From contig JABTUN010000002.1 of NCBI GenBank assembly GCA_015075365.1, forward strand, positions 1,674,001 through 1,738,000: a DNA stretch of 64,000 nt. The letters run 5' to 3'. Numbering within the stretch: position 1 is the stretch's first letter; every line of letters begins with the position of its first letter. This stretch comes from Verrucomicrobiaceae bacterium. Its GTDB lineage: Bacteria; Verrucomicrobiota; Verrucomicrobiia; Verrucomicrobiales; Verrucomicrobiaceae. The position numbers were made by a program, and so were the translations under genes. Positions 18,285 through 25,055 of this stretch are shown piece by piece. The notes under the pieces were generated by a model. That model saw only the letters and a program-made list of their open reading frames with translations. It was not told the origin of the DNA and did not search any database.

Positions 18285-19082
18285 ATGAACCTCCAAGTCA
18301 TCAGCGCGCTCGTCCTGCGCTACCTGTTTCTCTATACCCGCACGCCGATGCGCCTGGTGGAGCTCGTGTTCTGGCCGGTGGTCGATCTGGTGGTGTGGGG
18401 GAATGTGACGGTCTTCATCCAGAAGAACACCAACCCGGAGTTCGGCAGCTATGTGCTGTTCTTTCTCGGCGGCATGATCCTGTGGGACATCATGTTTCGC
18501 GCGCAGCAGGGCGTGGCGATCTCGTTCCTGGAGGATGTGTGGACGCGGAACCTCCTCAATGTCTTCGTGGCACCGGTGCGCACCATCGAGTACGTCAGCG
18601 CCACCTTCATCGTGGGCCTGCTGCGCATCGCGGTGACGGCCATCGTGCTGGGCCTGATCTCGTGGTTCGGCTACTCGTTCAATGTGTTCCAGCTTCATTG
18701 GTGGCTGGTGCCGTTTTTCCTGAACCTGATGCTCTTCGGCTGGTCGCTGGGCATGATCTCCACCGCGCTGATCCTGCGCTGGGGGCAGGCGGCGGAATCG
18801 CTGGCCTGGGCCATCCCGTTCTTCTTCCAGCCGGTGGTGGCGGTGTTTTACAATGTGGAGGACATGCCCGCGTGGTCGCAGCCCATCGCCTGGTGCTTCC
18901 CGCCCACCTATATTTTTGAAGGCATGCGGGAGGTGATGAAGACCGGCACGATGAACTGGAGCTACCTGGGCTATGCCGCCGTGCTGAACGTTGTCTTCAT
19001 GGCGCTGGCCGGCTGGCTCTTCCTCTGGATCCTCAATCTCACCCGCAAACGCGGCCTGCTGACGAAATTCGCCACGCAGTAG
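18285..19082 (+). CDS. ABC-2 type transporter permease
   Basis: 265 residues from the ATG at 18285 with about six membrane segments, for example SYVLFFLGGMILWDIMF, IVGLLRIAVTAIVLGLISW, WLVPFFLNLMLFGWSLGMI and LNVVFMALAGWLFLWIL. The conserved ABC-2 stretch near the fifth segment is present (PIAWCFPPTYIFEGMREVM). It has no adjacent ATPase; the only ABC ATPase in the window is at 12512-13267 on the same strand. The likeliest reading is that the two were neighbours and were separated by insertion of the SGNH/protease-CHAT cassette. Confidence 0.9.
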   Translation: MNLQVISALVLRYLFLYTRTPMRLVELVFWPVVDLVVWGNVTVFIQKNTNPEFGSYVLFFLGGMILWDIMFRAQQGVAISFLEDVWTRNLLNVFVAPVRTIEYVSATFIVGLLRIAVTAIVLGLISWFGYSFNVFQLHWWLVPFFLNLMLFGWSLGMISTALILRWGQAAESLAWAIPFFFQPVVAVFYNVEDMPAWSQPIAWCFPPTYIFEGMREVMKTGTMNWSYLGYAAVLNVVFMALAGWLFLWILNLTRKRGLLTKFATQ

Positions 19083-19140
19083 CAACCGAACTCCGCTGGC
19101 GCTGAGTGTGGAACAGGGAGTAAGTTGTCTGCGCCCCCAG

Positions 19141-19208
19141 GGCAAACTCACGTTTGCCTCTACGAATCCAGCGAGAGCCTGCCCCGTAGAGGAAGTCGTG
19201 AGACTTCC
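19141..19208. repeat. Inverted pair of GTAG-headed hairpins (REP/BIME-like)
   Basis: The unit at 19186-19208 reads GTAGA then stem GGAAGTC, loop GTGA, stem GACTTCC. The unit at 19141-19163, on the opposite strand, reads GTAGA, GGCAAAC, GTGA, GTTTGCC. Both stems are perfect 7 bp. A GTAG head plus hairpin in inverted pairs is the layout of REP elements mobilised by RAYT transposases. They follow the ABC permease gene. Confidence 0.55.
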
Positions 19209-19258
19209 CCCGATTGCCAAGTTAGCCAGAAGAGGCGGTGAGGTCTGGACCGCTGACA

Positions 19259-19319
19259 AGACGCTGATTGGACGCGAATGAATGCCTCCATTTCATTTCT
19301 CCGGGATTTATCAGCGTCT
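19259..19319. repeat. Inverted repeat upstream of glycosyltransferase gene
   Basis: AGACGCTGAT at 19259-19268 and its exact complement ATCAGCGTCT at 19310-19319 flank 41 nt. It lies just before the glycosyltransferase start at 19356 and could form a leader hairpin or be a short mobile repeat. Confidence 0.4.
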
Positions 19320-19355
19320 CATTAGCGTTAAATCAGCGGTTCTTAGCCTTTCCTC

Positions 19356-20084
19356 ATGCCCGCCAGCGTTCACCTCGTCATCCCCTGCTACCGCGAGAGC
19401 GGGCGCATCGGGCCGTTTCTGGCGGAGCTGTGCGAAACGCTGGCACCGGCCGGCGGCGTGACGGTCCGTGTCGTGGAAGACGGCTCCGACGAGGCGGAGA
19501 GGCGGCGCATGAGGACCCTCATCGACGCGCAGCGTGCCAGGTCACCGCTGCTGCTCGAACCTCTCTTCCTGCCGCACAATCTCGGCAAGGGCGGCGCGGT
19601 TTACAGCGCCTGGCGGGAGGAGAAATCGGCGGACTGGCTGGCCTTTGTCGATGCGGATGGCGCCTGCTCCGCCGCGGAGGTCCTGCGCCTCATCCAGCTC
19701 GCGCGGGAGACACCTGCCAACACCGCCCTTTTCGCCTCCCGCGTCAAAATGCTCGGCCGGACGGTCGAGCGTGACTTCCGCCGCCATGTCATCGGCCGCG
19801 TGTATGCCACGCTCGTGTCCGAGCTGCTCGACATCCCGGTGTATGACAGCCAGTGCGGCCTCAAACTGGTGCCGAGGGTGAGTTTCGAGCGCATCTCGCC
19901 CAGGCTGGCCGTCCACGGCTTCGCATTCGATGTGGAACTGCTCGCCGCACTGCTCGATTCCGGCTGCACCGTGCACGAGGTGCCCATTTCCTGGCACGAA
20001 ACGCCCGGCGGCAAGGTCCACCTCCTGCGCGACTCCTGGCGCATGGCCCGCGACGTGTGGCGGATCAGGCAGAGGCGCGGGTGA
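19356..20084 (+). CDS. Family 2 glycosyltransferase (polyprenyl-phosphate sugar synthase type)
   Basis: 242 residues, GT-A fold. Visible motifs are VHLVIPCYRESGRIGPFL at the N-terminus, VVEDGSDEAE, LPHNLGKGGAVYSAW, the metal-binding FVDADGACS, YDSQCGLKLVPR and the acceptor-side AVHGFAFDVELLA followed by EVPISWHETPGGKV. The layout matches dolichyl/undecaprenyl-phosphate mannose or glucose synthases, but there is no C-terminal membrane segment, so it is the soluble type. Such enzymes load a sugar onto a lipid carrier at the inner face of the membrane. Stands alone. Confidence 0.88.
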   Translation: MPASVHLVIPCYRESGRIGPFLAELCETLAPAGGVTVRVVEDGSDEAERRRMRTLIDAQRARSPLLLEPLFLPHNLGKGGAVYSAWREEKSADWLAFVDADGACSAAEVLRLIQLARETPANTALFASRVKMLGRTVERDFRRHVIGRVYATLVSELLDIPVYDSQCGLKLVPRVSFERISPRLAVHGFAFDVELLAALLDSGCTVHEVPISWHETPGGKVHLLRDSWRMARDVWRIRQRRG

Positions 20085-20139
20085 GCCGTTCGTGAGGCTT
20101 CTATGCTGAGCGTCGTCACCTATTGTGAATTCAAGCCCG

Positions 20140-20182
20140 TGGAGTCATGGAGTGCTGGAGTATTGAAAATCCACCACTCCAT
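20140..20182. repeat. Octamer repeat run, copy 1
   Basis: Units TGGAGTCA, TGGAGTGC, TGGAGTAT are followed by an inverted copy ending CCACTCCAT, so a hairpin can form. The same family occurs at 32964, 42921 and 60853. Confidence 0.6.
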
Positions 20183-20215
20183 GCGCGGAATCACAAATCA
20201 TGATGACGCGGGGTA

Positions 20216-20382
20216 TAGACCGGTTCTCAAAATGTCTGTCAGATTCCCGGCGGCGGGGCAGCCCCATTGGCGGCGTCATTCGCTCGTCAGCTATTGTTCC
20301 AATAGCCTCCTCGCTCTTTCCTTGCCACTGAAGCCGCCGCTCCCGCCGGTCATTTCAGACATTCTTTTTGAGAACCGGTCTA
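20216..20382. repeat. MITE-like element with imperfect terminal inverted repeats
   Basis: The left end (20216-20238, TAGACCGGTTCTCAAAATGT...) is complementary to the right end (20356-20382) except for four extra bases. The 167-bp interior is itself partly palindromic around GCTATTG-TTCC-AATAGC near its middle. It has no open reading frame. It lies in the gap between the glycosyltransferase and the Uma2 gene. A non-autonomous transposable element is the likeliest identity. Confidence 0.5.
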
Positions 20383-20405
20383 GGATCAGGAGCGCAGCGG
20401 GCGGC

Positions 20406-20993
20406 TTACTTTCTCGGGAACTTGATGCGGTCGTACACCTCGGCCAGCGGAAGCTTGAGGCCGAGGGGCTTGATGGCGATCTCCTTGTCGAGACCCTTCG
20501 CCTCCGTGAGAAACCAGAAGCCGTCGCCGTGGCGCTCGTAGAGCTCGATGTGGGGCGTGGACTGGCTCACCAGGACGTAGGCCTTCAAGGAGTCGAGCTG
20601 GCGGTAATTTTCAGCCTTCTTGCCGCGGTCATAGCTTTCCGTGGTCTTCGACAAGACTTCAAAAACCACGCTGGGATTGACCGCCGTCTGCCGGCGCTTG
20701 TCCTTGGGGTCGAATTCGAGCTTTTTGCAGAACACGGACGCATCCGGGTAGGTGATGAGGCCGGTGGCGGGGATCTGGATGCGCAAGTTGCCATCGTAGG
20801 GCGTGCAGGTTTTGCCCTTCAGGCGGATACCCAGCTCACGAAGCAGATTGGCGACGATCAAGCTGTGCTCGGGGCTTCCGCCGGCCATGGCAAAGATCTC
20901 GCCGTCATAATACTCGCTCTTGAACACTTCCTCCTCTTCGAGGTCGTAGTAGTCCTCGACGGAGTGACGTGAGATGGCCTTCGGAATTCCCAT
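20406..20993 (-). CDS. Uma2-family (DUF820) PD-(D/E)XK nuclease-like protein
   Basis: 195 residues from the ATG at 20993; the open frame upstream of it is antisense-style shadow over the RNase R C-terminus. Typical Uma2 sequence: DYYDLEEEEVFKSEYYDGEI, MAGGSPEHSLIVANL, YPDASVFCKKLEFD (active-site Asp) and PSVVFEVLSKTTESYDRGKK (active-site Glu and downstream Lys). Uma2 proteins are predicted endonucleases, numerous in cyanobacteria, Planctomycetes and related phyla, with no settled role. It follows rnr on the same strand, 43 nt downstream. Confidence 0.88.
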   Translation of the reverse strand: MGIPKAISRHSVEDYYDLEEEEVFKSEYYDGEIFAMAGGSPEHSLIVANLLRELGIRLKGKTCTPYDGNLRIQIPATGLITYPDASVFCKKLEFDPKDKRRQTAVNPSVVFEVLSKTTESYDRGKKAENYRQLDSLKAYVLVSQSTPHIELYERHGDGFWFLTEAKGLDKEIAIKPLGLKLPLAEVYDRIKFPRK

Positions 20994-21036
20994 GTGCGGA
21001 GCGTAGTGCGCACCCATCGGCGCGCCAACCGGAAAA

Positions 21037-23259
21037 TCACCCGCGTCCCTTCCAGCCCCGCTTCGGTTTGTTGCGGCCTTGGAAGGACTTTTTCTTTGCC
21101 GGGTGGCGTTCCTCGTGGCGCGGGGGCCTCTGACCTCTCGTGTCTGGCTTCTCACCGGTCGTTCCTTTCTCCTTCACGAGCGCGAAATCGACCTGCTTCT
21201 TGAAACGGTCCACCTTGTAGATCTGGACCTGCACGCGGTCGCCGAGCTGGATGACGCGGCGGGTGTGGCGGCCGATGAGGCGGCCGCTGGCGGGCTCGAA
21301 GATGAAGAAGTCGTCCGGGATGGCGGAGAGCGGCACCACGCCGCTGAGGCCGAGGCCGGAGACATCGACAAAGAAGCCGAAGTTGCGCACATCGGTCACG
21401 AGCGCGGCGTAGGGCTGCGGTTTCTTTGATTTGAGCTGCGCCTCGAGGTAGGCGTAGAGCTTCACCTCCTTGCTGTCGCGCTCGGCGTCGCTGGAGTTGC
21501 GCTCCGTGGCGCTGATGTGCTCGGCGATCTGGCGCGCGTCGCCGGGCGTGGGCGGTTTTTCAAACAACGCGCGATGAACGACGAGGTCGGCATAGCGGCG
21601 GATGGGGGAGGTGAAGTGCGCGTACCTCGTCTTCGCGAGCCCGTAGTGGCCCAGCGGCTCCACGGCGTAGCGCGCGCGCATGAGCGAGCGGAGGAAGCCG
21701 ATCTTCAGCGCCGCCCCGATGGGGATCTCATGCAGACGCGCGAGCAGCTTCTGCACCTCCGGCCGGTGGTTGAGGTTTCCGCAGGGCACGCGGTGGGCCA
21801 GCACGTCCTCGCGGAAGTCGTTGAGGCGTTTTTCCTTCGGCGCCTCGTGCACGCGATGCACGGCGGGCCGGTTCAGCTCCAGCAGGCGGGTGGCGACGGC
21901 CTCGTTGGCCAGCAGCATGTATTCCTCGATGAGCTGGTGGCTCTCGTCATTCTCGATGCGCTCGATGCGCAGCACCTTGCCGCGTTCGTCGAGGCGGATC
22001 TTGTTCTCCGGGAAGTCGAGGTCGAGGGAGCCGTTGCGGAAGCGGTGCGCGCGGATCTTCTGCGCCATGTGATGCGCGTCGAGCAGCATGTGCTCGATCT
22101 CGTCCTGCGGCGTGCCCTGGATCACGGCATAAGCCTCCTTGTAGGTGAAGCGGCGCTTCGAGCGGATCACGGCGGCGTAGAACCGGGATTCCACCACATG
22201 GCCGTCCTTGGACAGCACAAACTCCACGCACTTCGTCAGGCGGTCCACCTGCGGCTTCAGGGAGCACAATTCATTGCTCAGCGCCTCCGGCAGCATGGGG
22301 ATGACGCGGTCCACGAGGTAGGTCGAGTTGCCGCGCTTCTTCGCCTCGATGTCGAGATGGCTGCCGGGCTTCACATAATGCGAAACGTCCGCGATGTGGA
22401 CCCACAGCCGCCACTGGCCGCCCTCGTGCTTTTGGATGCAGATGGCGTCGTCGAAGTCCTTCGCGTCATCAGGATCGATGGTGATGACAGGGTGCGCGCG
22501 GCAATCGACGCGGCCCGCGTGCTCCTCGACGCCGGGCTGGTTGTCCGGGCGGGATTTCGCGATCGTGCTGGCCTCGTGCAGCACATTCTTCGGGAAATGC
22601 AGCGGCAGGTCGTAATGCCGCAGCACGCTGAGCATATCGACGCCCTCCGCGTCGGGCGCGCCGAGCACCTCGACCACCTCGCCCTCCGGCGGGGCCTGCG
22701 GGGAATCCCAGGCGGTGATCTCCACCACCACCTTGTCACCTGGGTGCGCCTTGCGGCCCACATCACGCGGCGGCGGTACCATCACCGCGCCGGGCAGGCG
22801 CGGATCGTCCGGCTTCACAAAGAGATACTGCTTCGTCTGCTGCAAGGTGCCGACGAACTGCGTGCGCTTCCGCTCCAGCACGCGCACCACCTTGCCGGTC
22901 TGGTCCGCGGATTTTTTGAGGCCCAGGTTGATCCGCACCAGCACCCGGTCGCCATGCATGGCGGTGTCCGTCCCGCTTTCGGGAATGCTGATCTCGCCGA
23001 TGCCCGGCTCGTCCGGCGTCACAAAGCCGCGTCCGCCGCGTGTGATCTGGATCACGCCGGGGACGAGGTCGGCCTCCTGGGCCTTGATGTAGCGGTTTCC
23101 CTTTGTGCGCAGGATCAATCCGCGCACGACGAGCGCCTTCAGCACGCGTTGCAGTTCTTGCTGCTGGTTTGGCCTGCATTTCAGCATGCGGAGCAGTTCC
23201 GGCACGTTCGCCGGGGTGTAATCCACATCACCCAGCAGCCTCAGTATTTCATTTTCCAT
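21037..23259 (-). CDS. rnr: Ribonuclease R
   Basis: 740 residues, normal for RNase R. Order: a winged-helix-like N-terminus (LLRMLKCRPNQQQELQRVLK), cold-shock domains (TRGGRGFVTPDEPGIGEISI), the RNB catalytic domain with the acidic cluster VITIDPDDAKDFDDAICI near residue 265, VHIADVSHYVKPGS and HFTSPIRRYADLVVHR, a C-terminal S1 domain (LSGVVPLSAIPDDFFIF; RRVIQLGDRVQVQIYKVD), then a Lys/Arg-rich tail of about 45 residues that may help unwinding or ribosome binding. It degrades structured RNA from the 3' end and supports RNA quality control. Confidence 0.97.
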   Translation of the reverse strand: MENEILRLLGDVDYTPANVPELLRMLKCRPNQQQELQRVLKALVVRGLILRTKGNRYIKAQEADLVPGVIQITRGGRGFVTPDEPGIGEISIPESGTDTAMHGDRVLVRINLGLKKSADQTGKVVRVLERKRTQFVGTLQQTKQYLFVKPDDPRLPGAVMVPPPRDVGRKAHPGDKVVVEITAWDSPQAPPEGEVVEVLGAPDAEGVDMLSVLRHYDLPLHFPKNVLHEASTIAKSRPDNQPGVEEHAGRVDCRAHPVITIDPDDAKDFDDAICIQKHEGGQWRLWVHIADVSHYVKPGSHLDIEAKKRGNSTYLVDRVIPMLPEALSNELCSLKPQVDRLTKCVEFVLSKDGHVVESRFYAAVIRSKRRFTYKEAYAVIQGTPQDEIEHMLLDAHHMAQKIRAHRFRNGSLDLDFPENKIRLDERGKVLRIERIENDESHQLIEEYMLLANEAVATRLLELNRPAVHRVHEAPKEKRLNDFREDVLAHRVPCGNLNHRPEVQKLLARLHEIPIGAALKIGFLRSLMRARYAVEPLGHYGLAKTRYAHFTSPIRRYADLVVHRALFEKPPTPGDARQIAEHISATERNSSDAERDSKEVKLYAYLEAQLKSKKPQPYAALVTDVRNFGFFVDVSGLGLSGVVPLSAIPDDFFIFEPASGRLIGRHTRRVIQLGDRVQVQIYKVDRFKKQVDFALVKEKGTTGEKPDTRGQRPPRHEERHPAKKKSFQGRNKPKRGWKGRG

Positions 23260-23319
23260 CCTGCATCATGGCACGGGAGGCCGGATTTGACGAATGCTGA
23301 TTTTTCACGCCGCGGAGGA

Positions 23320-23414
23320 GTAGTCACGGGCTTCAGCCCGAAAAAAAGGCGCGCCATCCCAGATGGTGCAGCATGGCACATGCGATCGCCACGCGGGCTA
23401 AAGCCCGGGACTAC
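23320..23414. repeat. Inverted pair of GTAG-headed hairpins (REP/BIME-like), second pair
   Basis: GTAGTCA followed by CGGGCT-TC-AGCCCG at 23320-23340, and on the opposite strand GTAGTCC followed by CGGGCT-TT-AGCCCG at 23394-23414. The pair brackets about 53 nt between rnr and the acyltransferase gene. Same architecture as the pair at 19141-19208, but with a different stem sequence. Confidence 0.55.
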
Positions 23415-23433
23415 ATCTCCCGTTCGTCGCTTT

Positions 23434-24597
23434 TTACCCGGCACTCACAAACCCCTCCTCATCCACACGCAGCCCGGCTGGCAGCGCATCCACGCGCATC
23501 CCGGGCAGCAGCCGGCCCAGGGTGCCGGGCTTGCGGCCTTGCTGGGGCTCCTCGCCTCCGGCGGCGGGCGGGGCGGGCAGCTCGGTGGAAAGCAGCAGGC
23601 CGGTGGCGCCTTCCAGCACGCCGCGCAGCGCCGGCGCGGGCAGTTCCAGCGTGGCTTCCGCCATGCCATGCCAGCAAAACACCACGCGCTCATCGCCGCG
23701 CAGGCCTGCCAGTGTCGCGGGCGTGGTAAAAGCCGCCACCGGCGCGCCCGCGGCCTCCGCGTGCCGCGTGATGATCTTCGTTCCCGGCAGCAGCCGCGCC
23801 AGCTCATGCACGGTGCGGTGAACCGGCGTGCCAGCCGGCTCCAGGCAGAGGAACACATCCCCCTCACGCCGCCACTCCAGCTCGCTGAGCCGCAGCGCGT
23901 TCGCAAAGGCCGCCTCGTCCTCGCCCGCATGCCGCCACGCCGCGCGTGCGGGCAGCGCCTCCGCGCTGAGCGCCACGATCGCCTCGCGCACCGCCATCGC
24001 GGTGGCCGCCTTCGCCTCCATCGGCGCGCCAAAGTACACATCCACCGGGTAGCGCAGGTGCTTCGGCCGCTTCTTGAAAAAACCGCCGCCCTGGTAGGAG
24101 AAGATGCTGCCCCACAGACCGTCGAGGTACACCGGCACGACCTGCGCGCCGCCCTGGCGCGCCATCAGCTCGAATCCCTTTTTCAGCTCGTTCACCGTGC
24201 CCAGGCGTGTGATCTGGCCCTCCGGGAAAAGGCACACCACACCGCCCTCCTTCAGCGCGCCGGCCACATTGCGCACGGCGTCCTTCGCCCGTGTGGCGGA
24301 GATCGGCACCGTGCCCACCAGCCGCAGGAAGCCGTTCATCCACCACACGCGGTAGAGCACATCCCACATCACGAAGCGCACATGCCGCGGGCAGGCCGCC
24401 GCCACGATCAGCGCATCCACATAGCTCACATGGTTCGGCAGCAGCAGCACGCCGCCCGTGCGCGGCACGCGCTCCGCATGCACCGCACGCACCTTGTAGA
24501 ATGAACGTACCAGTGCCAGCGAGAGCCAGACCACCAGGCGCTGCAACCAGCCCTGACGCGGTGCGGTGGTGGTTTCTTGACGCTCGTTTTCCAGCAT
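23434..24597 (-). CDS. PlsC-type acyltransferase with degenerate AMP-ligase-like C-terminus
   Basis: 387 residues from the ATG at 24597 (one at 24627 is also possible). The N-terminal half is a 1-acylglycerol-phosphate acyltransferase domain: LPNHVSYVDALIVA (a variant of NHxxxxD), GTVPISATRAKDAVRNVA, VVCLFPEGQITRLGTV and VVPVYLDGLWGSIFSY. The remaining ~180 residues resemble scraps of an AMP-binding enzyme (GTLGRLLPGMRVDALPAGLR near the end) without its ATP motifs. That arrangement recalls the acyltransferase/acyl-ACP-synthetase fusion (Aas) family, with the second half decayed or remodelled. Probable role: lysophospholipid acylation at the membrane. Confidence 0.8.
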   Translation of the reverse strand: MLENERQETTTAPRQGWLQRLVVWLSLALVRSFYKVRAVHAERVPRTGGVLLLPNHVSYVDALIVAAACPRHVRFVMWDVLYRVWWMNGFLRLVGTVPISATRAKDAVRNVAGALKEGGVVCLFPEGQITRLGTVNELKKGFELMARQGGAQVVPVYLDGLWGSIFSYQGGGFFKKRPKHLRYPVDVYFGAPMEAKAATAMAVREAIVALSAEALPARAAWRHAGEDEAAFANALRLSELEWRREGDVFLCLEPAGTPVHRTVHELARLLPGTKIITRHAEAAGAPVAAFTTPATLAGLRGDERVVFCWHGMAEATLELPAPALRGVLEGATGLLLSTELPAPPAAGGEEPQQGRKPGTLGRLLPGMRVDALPAGLRVDEEGFVSAG

Positions 24598-24668
24598 GGG
24601 CCGCTGTTGATAGCCGGATTCGGTCACCGGTCAAAGCGGGAGGCGTGGAGGGTTTGATGTCACCCACG

Positions 24669-24890
24669 GACGATCCGTACGCACGCTCAGATGATCCGTA
24701 CATACCCTCGGATGATCCGTGCGTACCCTCGGATGGCCCGTGCGCACGCTCGGACGATCCGAACGCATCCACAGATGGTCCGTGCGCACGTTCGGACGAT
24801 CCGGACGTGCCCACGGATGGTCCGTACACACGCTCGGACGATCCGTGCGCATCCACGGATGATCCGTGCGTGCGTACGGAGGGTCCGGGG
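24669..24890. repeat. 21-bp direct-repeat array (10 units plus a partial) in a divergent promoter region
   Basis: Ten 21-nt units run from 24669 to 24878, each starting GAyGrTCCG or close to it, with a partial eleventh to 24890. Units alternate mainly between two tails (roughly CGCACGCTCG and CGCATCCACG). Each junction makes a near-palindrome CGGAyGATCCG. The array lies between the divergent acyltransferase and PSD1 starts, so it may be a bank of regulator sites on one face of the helix. Because 21 is a multiple of 3, several frames stay open through it; translation would give heptads such as DDPYARS, but no gene start supports that. Confidence 0.85.
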
Positions 24891-25055
24891 AGGCCGCTTG
24901 GCGGCGCAGGAAGGCGGGAAAACGGCCGCCGGGCATTTTCCAGGCGCGGGCGAGCAACGCGCCGCCCCCGGTTGAGGCCGAAAACCCGCAGCGGCAGGAG
25001 AGCACACGCCCCGGACTGGCAAGAGCGTGTCGCGCGCAGGCGTTGTTCCCCCCAC

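Noticed and set aside
21517..24504. Long plus-strand open frame (995 codons) antisense to rnr and the acyltransferase
   Set aside because: It is a shadow of high-GC coding on the minus strand; its translation is His/Arg/Ala-rich and matches no family, while the minus-strand genes are clear.
24669..24890. Considered as a CRISPR array
   Set aside because: Units are contiguous with no spacers and have no cas genes nearby.
24291..25055. N-terminal extension of the PSD1 gene through the 21-bp array
   Set aside because: It would bury the signal peptide; the array stays open in several frames because 21 is a multiple of 3.
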